From the NCBI RefSeq assembly GCF_000735525.1, contig NZ_JMPR01000043.1, forward strand, positions 1 to 64,000: a stretch of DNA of 64,000 nt, in the 5' to 3' direction. The position numbers were made by a program, and so were the translations under genes. The notes under the pieces are model-generated. The model saw only the letters and a program-made list of their open reading frames with translations. It made no database searches and was not told where the DNA came from. Source of the DNA: Tatumella ptyseos ATCC 33301 (GTDB taxonomy: Bacteria; Pseudomonadota; Gammaproteobacteria; Enterobacterales; Enterobacteriaceae). Below, one piece after another: positions 30,121 to 38,806 of this stretch (within the stretch, counting starts at the first letter, position 1; each line of letters starts with the position of its first letter).

Positions 30121-30421
30121 GCATTTTCGTCATGTTGATAGCAGCCTGTAACCGGCTGGAAAAGCGAGTGTCTTTCGCCGGTGACTTCCCGGTCATCCGC
30201 TCAAAACCGCGGCATTGTCGCGGTTTTTTATTGTCATCAGATAACGATAGCAATTTTTTATAATTGTAATTAATTGATTTTAAATATAAAAACACCAACC
30301 CACAGTCTCATTCCCTGCCCTTAACGCCATTTCCCCTGCTGTTGTAATTTTAATCTGCCGGATATTCATGTTAAGGTTACCAGTAACATTATGACTATCT
30401 GTTACAGATTAAGGAATGCAT
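30121..30421 (+). promoter_or_regulatory. fur-dalD intergenic region
   Basis: After the fur terminator the sequence is A/T-rich. Close to the next gene, short dyads built on GTTAC/GTAAC occur: TGTTA...TAACA around 30370-30389 and CTGTTACAG at 30399-30407. They could be operator half-sites for a local repressor, but none is encoded here. No -35/-10 pair is clear. Confidence 0.4.
30203..30229 (+). terminator. Intrinsic terminator after fur
   Basis: Arms AAAACCGCG (30203-30211) and CGCGGTTTT (30219-30227) with a seven-base loop end in a T run. It lies 83 bases after the fur stop. Confidence 0.9.
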
Positions 30422-31828
30422 TTGACTACAAAAAGAACTGAACAATCGGTCTGGCTGCATCTGGGTGCAGGTGCTTTTCATCGGGCTCATCAGTGCTGGT
30501 ATCTGAATGAGTTACATGAAAGCGGTGATACCCTCTGGTCTATTTCACTGGCCAATATTCGTAACAGCAGCACACAGCAGACACTCAAACATCTGGCCCG
30601 ACAGCAAGGGCGCTACACACTCGAAGTTATCTCTCCTGAAGGCAATATTGCCTACCACACGCTCTCAGCAATTCGTAATGTCATCCTCTGGGACCCGCAA
30701 ATACAGGCAGTCGTCAGTGAAGGTTCCCGCCCTGAAACCAGAATAATCTCTTTTACCGTCACCGAAGGTGGCTATTTTCTGACTGATGACGGCCATCTGG
30801 ATCTGAATGCAGCACCTATACAAAGTGATCTTGCCGGTACCGCAGACACGGTTACCCTGTATGGTGCTCTCTATAAGATCCTGACTGCCCGGCGGGAGAA
30901 TAACGCAGGTCCGGTTACGCTGCTCAGTTGCGATAACCTGCGCAGTAACGGAGAAAGTTTCCGTCGCGGGTTAACAGAATTTGTTGCTGCCCGTCAGGAT
31001 GACGCATTAGCCCGGTGGCTTGAACAGAATATCAGTACCCCGGACGGTATGGTCGACCGTATCACACCCGCCTCAGATGACGGACTGTTGCAACGCCTGC
31101 GCGCACAGGGGATCAACGATGACAATGCCCCTGTCAGCTGTGAGTCATTCACACAATGGGTGATGCGCGATGATTTCATTGCCGGACGTCCGGCGCTGGA
31201 AAAGGCAGGTGTGGAATTTGCAGATGATGTTATCCCTTACGAAGAAGCTAAAATCCGCGTACTGAACGCAAGCCATAGCGGTATTGCCTGGGCCGGAGGA
31301 TTGCTCGGTAAGGACTATATTGACCAGAGCCTGTTACCCGAAGTTCGTCAGTGGATCACTGAGTATGTCAGTCAGGATGTCATCCCGGCACTGGGCGACT
31401 CACCGATTGATTTAACCCGCTATTGTCAGACTGTGCTGCAACGTTTCGGTAACGAACGGGTACGTGATACCTGTCAGAGGGTATCTTCTGACAGTATTGC
31501 CAAACTGCATGAGTTTATTGTTCCGACCCTGAAAGCCCGCTATCAGCAGGGGAAAACACCGCAGGCAACGCTACGTCTGGTCGCGTTATATTTCCTGTTT
31601 ATGCAGAAGGTCGCGGGCCACACCCTGCCTTTTGACTATCAGGACAGAGCGTGTGGTAGTGTCGATTTCAAAGCAATTTTTGCCAGTGTTGATCCGGTTA
31701 CGGCCTTTGCGGGCCAGAAAAAGCTGTTAGGGTCTCTGGCCGGAGAGCCGAAATTCATCGCAGACCTGACCCGTACGATCGACGATATGCAGCAACAGTT
31801 GAAGATAATGGGGGATGATAAGCCATGA
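30422..31828 (+). CDS. dalD: D-arabinitol 4-dehydrogenase (mannitol dehydrogenase family)
   Basis: A 468-aa polyol-specific long-chain dehydrogenase. It resembles DalD of Klebsiella, which oxidises D-arabinitol to D-xylulose with NAD: WLHLGAGAFHRAHQCWYLNE, VTEGGYFL, LLSCDNLRSNGESF and MVDRITPA. The family's catalytic signature K-x4-N-x2-H is intact (Lys277, Asn282, His285 in KIRVLNASHS). I chose TTG 30422 because AAGGA lies six bases upstream; the ATG at 30416 touches that site and would add two residues. The stop overlaps the next gene as ATGA. The exact polyol is inferred from similarity; fructuronate or mannitol oxidation is less likely. Confidence 0.85.
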   Translation: MTTKRTEQSVWLHLGAGAFHRAHQCWYLNELHESGDTLWSISLANIRNSSTQQTLKHLARQQGRYTLEVISPEGNIAYHTLSAIRNVILWDPQIQAVVSEGSRPETRIISFTVTEGGYFLTDDGHLDLNAAPIQSDLAGTADTVTLYGALYKILTARRENNAGPVTLLSCDNLRSNGESFRRGLTEFVAARQDDALARWLEQNISTPDGMVDRITPASDDGLLQRLRAQGINDDNAPVSCESFTQWVMRDDFIAGRPALEKAGVEFADDVIPYEEAKIRVLNASHSGIAWAGGLLGKDYIDQSLLPEVRQWITEYVSQDVIPALGDSPIDLTRYCQTVLQRFGNERVRDTCQRVSSDSIAKLHEFIVPTLKARYQQGKTPQATLRLVALYFLFMQKVAGHTLPFDYQDRACGSVDFKAIFASVDPVTAFAGQKKLLGSLAGEPKFIADLTRTIDDMQQQLKIMGDDKP

Positions 31829-32316
31829 AAAGTGTTTATATTGTAGTGGTTACCGCGATGCTGGCGTTACTGGCGACCTATTTCCTTTCTCCCTGGCCTG
31901 TCGCTCTGGGAACCGTCGCGGCCTGGGTAACCACCGGTTCGTTTTTTCTGCAGGTACTGCATATTATCCGTAACCGGGATACCAAAGCTCTGTCGCTGGG
32001 GATGTGGTCTGCACTGTTTTTCGGCGTTTCCTGCTGGACCTGGTACGGCTTCCGCGTCAGCGATGTCCCCGTGATGACAGCCAACGGCTTAACCGCATTA
32101 CTGGCATTCTCGGTCATTGTTCTGAAGCTTTATCACGAACGTCCGGCTAAAAATCAGTTACGCCGTAAGTTACGCGCCATGCCGGGTGTGATCCTTCGTC
32201 CGCGGATCCGCAGGCTGCGCCCTTATACTCCGGGTGAAGCCCCGCTACCGGAACAGGATCCTGTTTCACTGCAGGATCCTGTATCGATGAGTCCCCTCAG
32301 TAAACTGAAGAAATAA
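31825..32316 (+). CDS. SemiSWEET-like PQ-loop membrane protein, atypical
   Basis: A 163-aa membrane protein. Residues 27-103 match the three-helix SemiSWEET sugar transporter: LGTVAAWVTTGSFF, DTKALSLGMWSALFFGVSCW and ANGLTALLAFSVIVLKL. The pocket Trp (W71) and Asn (N87) keep their 16-residue spacing. The Pro of the PQ motif is replaced by Leu (L42-Q43). There is an extra N-terminal hydrophobic segment (residues 4-25) and a C-terminal tail of about 55 residues, basic and Pro-rich, ending with a doubled QDPVS. It overlaps dalD by four bases. A role in polyol or pentulose movement is inferred from the operon; no transport is shown. Confidence 0.75.
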   Translation: MKSVYIVVVTAMLALLATYFLSPWPVALGTVAAWVTTGSFFLQVLHIIRNRDTKALSLGMWSALFFGVSCWTWYGFRVSDVPVMTANGLTALLAFSVIVLKLYHERPAKNQLRRKLRAMPGVILRPRIRRLRPYTPGEAPLPEQDPVSLQDPVSMSPLSKLKK

Positions 32317-32324
32317 TCCGGTTC

Positions 32325-32362
32325 CTGTCGCCACTTCCGTTGAAAGGCGGACGTGGCGACAG
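32325..32362. terminator. Hairpin between convergent operons
   Basis: Perfect ten-base arms CTGTCGCCAC (32325-32334) and GTGGCGACAG (32353-32362) with an 18-base loop sit between the SemiSWEET-like gene and chitobiase. There is no T-tail, so termination may need other factors. It may serve both directions. Confidence 0.5.
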
Positions 32363-32369
32363 CCCGTCA

Positions 32370-35027
32370 TCAGTCAGCCTGAAGACTGACCACTCTTCCG
32401 CTACGGAGTCCGTCAGAGCTGCGGGACCTCACCAGAATTTTACCGGTGACTGCCGGCGGTTGCTGCTCCTGATAATCCATCCAGTGTTGCCCCTCATCGG
32501 TGGAATATTCAATTCTGACGCCCGGCAGAGAGGTATTTGCTTCCAGCACCCCGTTACGGATACGCGCCCCTGGTACCGGGATCCGGTAGCTGATACCTGC
32601 AGTATCCAGCGTCGGTAAAACAGACCTCCCCAGAAGTGTCGCAAAGCGGTTCCAGTCTGCCTGCAGTTGTTGCTGATTAACATGCCTGGTTTTACCTTTT
32701 TCAAAGGTCTTCCCTGGCTGATACGGCAGTTCCCAGTCAGCTTTGTGCCAGGCTCTTTCTGCAACGGCCAGCAACCTCGGGTATAGCCGGTATTCCATTT
32801 GCTCGTCGGTTCTGACGATTTCGCTCCATACCTGGGCCGACATCCCCGCAGCCCCCGGCCACCTGCCCTGACCTGTGGCTGAAAAGACTTTTCCGTCACG
32901 GTCGGTCGATGTTTCTGCGTTCATGGGCAGATTATCCGGTGAAAAGGTAAAGATTTTCTGTTCATCGCTGAAACGGGTTGCCCAGTAATATCCCGGCTCC
33001 TGCGGATCAACTTCATAGGGCATATCGAGATAGAGATAATCCGGCGAAGAAACAATGATCCGATACCCCTTCTCTGCCCATTCACCGGCCGAATTCACGC
33101 CGTCCCAATACAGTGGATCCCAGAAGTTAAGAGTCACGGTTCCTGTTGCAAATTCACTGGCTGAACTGATGGCTTTCAGTCCGTCCTGCCACGCCTGCAT
33201 ATTTTTCAGCCCCGCTGATTGCACCAGCTGGCTGACCTGGAGTGCAAACCAGCCAGGCAGATGTGTAAAGTCACCAACCTCCCCCTGCTGGATCCGCTGA
33301 CGGCAACTGGCAGACTTCGCCCAGGGCTTATCCTGCAGGCTCAAATCACGCTGACCTTTACCGGGTTGCGGATGATTTTTATCGGTATATCCCGGCCCCA
33401 GATAGATATTTTTTGCTTCGTCACCGCCGAAATGCCAGGTTTCCAGTGGCTGCCCTGCTTCCCGGTGCATTGCGATAAGTTCATTCATGATTTTGCTGAC
33501 GAACCGCTGCGCTGATGGCAGGCAGGGATTAATAAAACTGGTACGATCATAATATTGTACGGTCGTCACAGAAGAGTCATCACCGTCTTCCTGTAAGCGA
33601 TACTGGTTAGCCTCGCTGACTTTCCCTTCGGCCATCAGCTTTTTATACCGCGCTTCCATGGAGATCACAGCCGCACGGGCATGAGCAGGCATATCAATTT
33701 CAGGGATAACGGTAATTTGCCGCGCATTAGCATACCGGAGGATCTCAATATAGTCCTCACGGCTGAAGTAACCACTTCCGGTCGTTGAAGTATCGGGGCC
33801 GGACCCCAGTTGCGGTAACAGACAGCGTGTTTCAGAGACATCATGGCAACGATTTGCCCCGACAGACGTCAGTTCAGGCAGCCCCGGGATCTCAATTCGC
33901 CAGCCTTCATCATCTGATAAGTGTAAATGCAGAATATTCAGTTTATACCGCGACATCTGTTGCAGGGTACGCAGGATAGCGGCCTTTGAATGAAAGTTTC
34001 TGGCCACATCGATAAAAATAGCGCGGTAGGCAAACAGGGGGGAATCACTGAGGTTCATGACCGGGATCAGCGGTTCTCCCGTCGCGGGTATCAGTTGCTT
34101 CAGTGACTGCAAACCGTTAAATACCCCAAGGCTATCGTAGCCGATAATTTCAGCACGCTCCTGACTAATTTGCAGCCGGTAAGCACCTTCCTTAACCCCC
34201 TCTTCTTTGAACCCCGCGGGATCAATAGCAGTGATCACCGGATAACTGCCATCGGTTCTGACCCCGGCTTCCCGGAATTCTTCGGTGATCACATTAGCGC
34301 TGTCAGCCGGCAAAGCCCGCAGATCAGCAGCGATCCCCTGCTTCAGACTGACGTTGCCCGCAGTGATCTCAACACTACGCGGTGTCGGAAGAATGTGGCC
34401 ACGTAACTCTGCCGCCGGTACCGGCGAGGTTAGCTGGTTTTTCAGGTAGCGATTTTCCGCCGTCATTAAAATGTTGGCATCATCCGGCGTCCGCTTCCAT
34501 TGGCTGGCGGGTAATGTCGTTATTTCTGACAGGTTTTCGGTGGCAGTCGCCGCAATGACTTTGGGTGTTCCCTGTGAAGAGGTGACATACCAGCGGGGCA
34601 ACACATCCGAAAGCGATAACTGCCAGTATTCATTTATTACCGGTAAGACGATAGAGCCTCCGGCAGGGAACCCCCGGAACGTTTCTGTCGGCTCAATTTT
34701 ATGTAAATCACCGACAACATGGGTAATTCTGAACTGGTCATTGTCTGTTGCGAGTACCTGACGAATACCAGAAAACCAGATAGCCCAGTCATGACTTTGT
34801 AATGCAGCACCGGGATTCGTCAGGGTGATCGTGGCCTGATAGCAGGCCCCCCAATCTCCGCCTGATGCCGCACAATTGACCCCGTGCTGCGCAGCAAAAT
34901 TATCTTCCACTGCAACCTTTACGCCAAAATGGCTCATTTGATCAATCGTCTGCTGATCCGCCCATGCAGAGGCTGAAATTAACATCGTACTGATCACTGC
35001 AGATAACCAACATCTACGGGTTAACAT
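32370..35027 (-). CDS. chb: Chitobiase (beta-N-acetylhexosaminidase, GH20)
   Basis: An 885-aa periplasmic enzyme that splits chitobiose and short chitin oligomers into GlcNAc; the length matches Serratia chitobiase. A signal peptide ends near AWA|DQQ (residue 23). An N-terminal carbohydrate-binding domain follows (to about 190), then a GH20 domain 2, and the catalytic barrel with the Asp-Glu pair D536-E537 in WHFGGDEAKN. A small C-terminal beta domain closes it. It follows chiP on the same strand after about 250 bases. It feeds NagE and NagBACD. Serratia has chiQ between chiP and this gene; here it is absent. Confidence 0.93.
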   Translation of the reverse strand: MLTRRCWLSAVISTMLISASAWADQQTIDQMSHFGVKVAVEDNFAAQHGVNCAASGGDWGACYQATITLTNPGAALQSHDWAIWFSGIRQVLATDNDQFRITHVVGDLHKIEPTETFRGFPAGGSIVLPVINEYWQLSLSDVLPRWYVTSSQGTPKVIAATATENLSEITTLPASQWKRTPDDANILMTAENRYLKNQLTSPVPAAELRGHILPTPRSVEITAGNVSLKQGIAADLRALPADSANVITEEFREAGVRTDGSYPVITAIDPAGFKEEGVKEGAYRLQISQERAEIIGYDSLGVFNGLQSLKQLIPATGEPLIPVMNLSDSPLFAYRAIFIDVARNFHSKAAILRTLQQMSRYKLNILHLHLSDDEGWRIEIPGLPELTSVGANRCHDVSETRCLLPQLGSGPDTSTTGSGYFSREDYIEILRYANARQITVIPEIDMPAHARAAVISMEARYKKLMAEGKVSEANQYRLQEDGDDSSVTTVQYYDRTSFINPCLPSAQRFVSKIMNELIAMHREAGQPLETWHFGGDEAKNIYLGPGYTDKNHPQPGKGQRDLSLQDKPWAKSASCRQRIQQGEVGDFTHLPGWFALQVSQLVQSAGLKNMQAWQDGLKAISSASEFATGTVTLNFWDPLYWDGVNSAGEWAEKGYRIIVSSPDYLYLDMPYEVDPQEPGYYWATRFSDEQKIFTFSPDNLPMNAETSTDRDGKVFSATGQGRWPGAAGMSAQVWSEIVRTDEQMEYRLYPRLLAVAERAWHKADWELPYQPGKTFEKGKTRHVNQQQLQADWNRFATLLGRSVLPTLDTAGISYRIPVPGARIRNGVLEANTSLPGVRIEYSTDEGQHWMDYQEQQPPAVTGKILVRSRSSDGLRSGRVVSLQAD

Positions 35028-35275
35028 AACTTATTATCCTTAATCGTTAACTGATAACACCGGATAAGCCAGGTCAATGTCCGGCAGAATACTTCCGCTT
35101 CTTTACTGCGACATTCTCTTCTGACGTTACTGTGTAAACAGAATTTTTATCATCCGGCCGGGCTTTTTCTGTTACGAATGAAAACTGTTTGTCTGAACCG
35201 ACTGGCAAAAAAACCAAATATCAGTGCGTTGCAGTAAAAATGGCGCCAGCGGGACGTTATTCTCTGTCCCCTTCC

Positions 35276-36670
35276 TTATTTCAGCGAGAAAGGGAATCCC
35301 ATGAGAAATTTAATGTCTTTTTCATCCTGGAATATATTTGCGTATCCTCCGGCCCCGGAAGGAATATCGGAATGATTGTTATAACGGGTGAAATGTAATT
35401 TGAAGAACGTGCCTTTCGCCCGACCTTCCTGCACGGTATAAATTCCGTCAAGGCTCCACGCCGACTCCCGCAGACGATTGCCGGCACGATACCAGCGATC
35501 AGGCGAGTCATTCACTGAAGACGGCCTGGCATCCCAGCCATAGACGAAGGAGGCGCCGACAGCAAAGCCGGGTAACTTCAGGTGCGCTAAATCATACATT
35601 CCGCTGATAAACACCGCTTTTTCGCCATGAGCATTAAAATCAGAACGGTTATCCCACCAGATATCCATCCGGCCATTCGATGACGCATAAGTGGGTGTCA
35701 TTCGCTGTAAAAAATAACCCTGCCGCCCCGGAGCGCTGACCTGTGTCGCTTCCAGTCGCCAGCTCACCGGTCCGTAGCGATACGCAAGGGTAACGGCTTG
35801 CAGCCAGGCCATTCCCTGATACATCTGGTTAGCCGCTTCCTGCGAATGTTGATTTTGTGCTCCGTAAAACTGGTAACTCCCGGTCAACGGCGATCCCGCT
35901 ACATCGACCGTATAACTGGTTTTAGCCAGATACTGATTGATGTAGTTTTTTGCCTGCCCCGCCGCGGTTTCGAGGACCAGACCATTCCTGAAGTCATACT
36001 CCGCGCCCAAAGAATGCAGATAAGCGATGCGGCTACGGCTGTCGTTTTTATAAAAGCGATCCAGTTTCAGATGCCAGGGAGCTTTATAGCGGTCCGCCCA
36101 CATGTAGGATAATTTCAGGTCTCCGCCGCCGGTATTCTCCGGAGAATAGCGAACCTCAGCCCCCCGGTAAGTACCGGGAAGAAGACTCCAGTGCGGAGCC
36201 AGTAAGGTTTGTCCCTGCGGCTGAAGATACCCGGCACGCAGGTTTAACGGACCGTATTTCAGGGTGCCCGCGGCTTTATACAGACTGATACCGCTTTTAT
36301 CCCCGCCCCATGCTTCAGAATAAGCCCGGTCAGATGCAGAAAAGGCGATTTCATTCGGGTGTGCACTGCCGGAAGATTCCATCATCTCGATGGCGGTAAA
36401 TGCCGCAATTTCTGCGCTGAAAAGACCGCCGACTGTGCCGGATGAAAAATCAAGATGCCCGTTCCAGGTACCATGAGAGAGGTTTGTCTGGTAATTACTT
36501 TGACCAGCTTCTTTACGATCCCTCTCCCGTTGCCAGTAATAAATATCACCGGTCAATCGACTGTCTTCAAAAAAACCGCTGGCATAACTTTCCGGAGAGA
36601 GTGAAATAAAGCTACAGGACAGCAAAAGGCACAATCTGCCCGCCCTGTTACCCGGATATCCTTTTTCCAT
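35276..36670 (-). CDS. chiP: Chitoporin ChiP (OprD-family outer-membrane channel)
   Basis: A 464-aa outer-membrane channel for chitin oligosaccharides. Shared with E. coli ChiP are [62 protein letters not shown] and [22 protein letters not shown] 36670 follows GGAAGG and gives a signal peptide ending near SYA|SGF; the longer start at 36700 does not. The last residues are FPFSLK: the usual terminal aromatic of outer-membrane proteins is missing. Two likely NagC sites lie upstream, and chitobiase follows. Confidence 0.93.
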   Translation of the reverse strand: MEKGYPGNRAGRLCLLLSCSFISLSPESYASGFFEDSRLTGDIYYWQRERDRKEAGQSNYQTNLSHGTWNGHLDFSSGTVGGLFSAEIAAFTAIEMMESSGSAHPNEIAFSASDRAYSEAWGGDKSGISLYKAAGTLKYGPLNLRAGYLQPQGQTLLAPHWSLLPGTYRGAEVRYSPENTGGGDLKLSYMWADRYKAPWHLKLDRFYKNDSRSRIAYLHSLGAEYDFRNGLVLETAAGQAKNYINQYLAKTSYTVDVAGSPLTGSYQFYGAQNQHSQEAANQMYQGMAWLQAVTLAYRYGPVSWRLEATQVSAPGRQGYFLQRMTPTYASSNGRMDIWWDNRSDFNAHGEKAVFISGMYDLAHLKLPGFAVGASFVYGWDARPSSVNDSPDRWYRAGNRLRESAWSLDGIYTVQEGRAKGTFFKLHFTRYNNHSDIPSGAGGYANIFQDEKDIKFLMGFPFSLK

Positions 36671-36784
36671 AGGAGGGTTTCCTTCCTGATAATAACGCAC
36701 GTTTCATTATCTGATGAGTCCCCGGAACAGCAGAAATAATCTTATATTCTCTTGGATTATTATTTATCCGGTGTCAGTGCAGCA

Positions 36785-36805
36785 TATTTTTCGCGACGAA
36801 AATTA
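36785..36805. promoter_or_regulatory. Probable NagC operator 1 at chiP
   Basis: TATTTTTCGCGACGAAAATTA is a near-perfect dyad around CGCG with the T-rich and A-rich flanks typical of NagC/Mlc sites. E. coli chiP is also repressed by NagC through two sites. Confidence 0.7.
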
Positions 36806-36832
36806 TCAATGATTTTCTGAAGCAGATCAGTG

Positions 36833-36856
36833 TTTTATGATTCGCTTCACAAAAAA
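36833..36856. promoter_or_regulatory. Probable NagC operator 2 at chiP
   Basis: A stretch with TTTTATGATTCGCTTCAC followed by As shares the ATTCGCTTC core and A-rich end with the nagE operator at 40957. Confidence 0.55.
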
Positions 36857-36942
36857 GAAATCCCGGGGAGGAATGGCGGAGACTTGCGGGAATGACAGAT
36901 TATTACGCAAAGCGATGCCGGAAGCATGCTCATTTTCTTTAT

Positions 36943-36973
36943 AAAAAAAAACGCCACTGATGTGGCGTTTTTC
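36943..36973 (-). terminator. Intrinsic terminator after glnS
   Basis: Arms AAACGCCAC (36949-36957) and GTGGCGTTT (36962-36970) have an A run on one side and a T run on the other, so it can work in both directions. It lies just after the glnS stop. Confidence 0.92.
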
Positions 36974-36987
36974 TCCGTTTTTACGAC

Positions 36988-38655
36988 TCAGACACCGGCT
37001 TTGGCCCAGGTATCACGCAACCCGACGGTACGGTTGAAAACCAGCTTTTCCGGTCCGGAATAAACGCTGTCAGCACAGAAATACCCTTCACGTTCGAACT
37101 GATACGGTGAAGAGGCTTCTGCATTTTGCAGACTCTGTTCCACATAACCGTGGCAGATATTCAGTGAATCCGGGTTAATTGTCGACAGGAAATCGTCTTC
37201 AGCCCCCGGGTTAGGCACACTGAACAGACGATCGTACAGGCGAAATTCCGCCGGTAAACCGGCACTGACCGAGACCCAATGGATAACGCCCTTCACTTTA
37301 CGGCCGTCAGCAGGATCTTTGCTCAGCGTTTCTGTATCACACTGGCAATAGATAGTGGTGATGTTGCCGTCTTCGTCCTTCACGGCGCGCTCAGCTTTGA
37401 TCACATAGGCATTACGCAGGCGGACTTCTTTGCCGGTCACCAGACGTTTGTAATGCTTATTCGCTTCTTCCCGGAAGTCAGCACGATCAATCCACACTTC
37501 GCGGCTGAAGGTCACCTCACGGGTGCCCATTTCCGGACGGTTAGGATGATTCGGCATAGTAATAACTTCACTATGGCCTTCCGGCAGGTTTTCAATCACC
37601 ACCCGGACCGGATCAAGAACGGCCATCGCACGCGGCGCGTTTTCGTTCAGATCATCACGAATACAGGACTCCAGCGAGGCCATTTCGACGATGTTATCCT
37701 GTTTGGTCACACCGATACGACGGCAAAACTCGCGGACAGACGCCGCGGTGTAGCCACGACGACGTAAGCCTGATACGGTCAGCATACGGGGGTCATCCCA
37801 GCTTTCTACAACATTTTCTGCCACCAGCTGCGTCAGTTTACGCTTGGACATCACCGCGTATTCCAGATTCAGGCGCGAGAACTCATACTGACGCGGGTGT
37901 ACCTCAATAGAGATATTATCCAGCACCCAGTCGTACAAACGACGGTTGTCCTGGAATTCCAGTGTACAGAGTGAATGCGTGATCCCTTCCAGCGCATCGG
38001 AAATACAGTGCGTAAAGTCGTACATCGGATAGATGCACCACTGATCCCCGGTTTGATGGTGTTCCGCAAATTTGATCCGGTACAGTACCGGGTCACGCAT
38101 CACCATAAAGCTGGACGCCATATCGATTTTTGCACGCAGGCAGGCAGTCCCTTCGGCAAAACCACCATCACGCATTTTCCGGAACAGCGCCAGGTTCTCT
38201 TCAGGACTACGGTCACGATATGGGCTATTTTTACCCGCAGATGTCAGCGAACCACGATATTCACGGATTTGTTCCGGAGTCAGCTCATCAACGTAAGCCA
38301 GCCCTTTCCGGATCAGTTCTACGGCGTACTGATACAGTTGCTCAAAATAATCTGAAGAATAATGGATCTGGTCATCCCACTGGTATCCCAGCCATTGCAC
38401 ATCACGCTTGATTGACTCGACAAATTCAACATCTTCTTTGACCGGGTTGGTATCATCAAAACGTAAATTACACTTCCCCTGATAATCCTGCGCAATGCCG
38501 AAATTCAGGCAGATAGATTTCGCATGGCCAATATGCAGGTAGCCGTTCGGCTCAGGTGGAAAACGCGTATGCACAGTTTTGTGCTTACCGCTAGCCAGGT
38601 CTTCGTCAATAATCTGACGAATAAAGTTAGTTGGGCGGGCTTCTGCCTCACTCAT
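36988..38655 (-). CDS. glnS: Glutamine--tRNA ligase
   Basis: GlnS (555 aa; E. coli 554) is a class I synthetase. [20 protein letters not shown] starts it; ATG 38655 follows GAGGA and matches E. coli, whereas an ATG at 38691 would add 12 residues. The HIGH motif is [15 protein letters not shown] and the KMSKS-like loop is VMSKRKL. The C-terminal anticodon-binding barrels end with [13 protein letters not shown]. It stands between chiP and nagE on the same strand. Confidence 0.97.
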   Translation of the reverse strand: MSEAEARPTNFIRQIIDEDLASGKHKTVHTRFPPEPNGYLHIGHAKSICLNFGIAQDYQGKCNLRFDDTNPVKEDVEFVESIKRDVQWLGYQWDDQIHYSSDYFEQLYQYAVELIRKGLAYVDELTPEQIREYRGSLTSAGKNSPYRDRSPEENLALFRKMRDGGFAEGTACLRAKIDMASSFMVMRDPVLYRIKFAEHHQTGDQWCIYPMYDFTHCISDALEGITHSLCTLEFQDNRRLYDWVLDNISIEVHPRQYEFSRLNLEYAVMSKRKLTQLVAENVVESWDDPRMLTVSGLRRRGYTAASVREFCRRIGVTKQDNIVEMASLESCIRDDLNENAPRAMAVLDPVRVVIENLPEGHSEVITMPNHPNRPEMGTREVTFSREVWIDRADFREEANKHYKRLVTGKEVRLRNAYVIKAERAVKDEDGNITTIYCQCDTETLSKDPADGRKVKGVIHWVSVSAGLPAEFRLYDRLFSVPNPGAEDDFLSTINPDSLNICHGYVEQSLQNAEASSPYQFEREGYFCADSVYSGPEKLVFNRTVGLRDTWAKAGV

Positions 38656-38758
38656 CTCAATATCCTCAGTACGTATATCAGGGCAGGTCACCCGTTAAGT
38701 TACCGGATATGATCCACAAAGCAGCGTCGGGAAACAACCGTTTGTTGATAAACAACGA

Positions 38759-38788
38759 CAAAAAAAGGCAGGAATCACTTCCTGCCTT
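38759..38788 (-). terminator. Intrinsic terminator after nagE
   Basis: Arms AAGGCAGGAA (38765-38774) and TTCCTGCCTT (38779-38788) with a four-base loop are followed on the minus strand by a T run. It separates nagE from glnS. Confidence 0.9.
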
Positions 38789-38806
38789 CTGTCACGGGTA
38801 AAGAGA

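Larger units (their letters stand above)
36671..36942 (-). promoter_or_regulatory. chiP upstream region
   Basis: No gene. The region holds the chiP promoter and two NagC-type sites (36785-36805 and 36833-36856), centred about 50 bases apart. A/T-rich sequence around 36735-36775 is a plausible core promoter. I see no clear pairing site for the ChiX sRNA in the leader. Confidence 0.55.
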
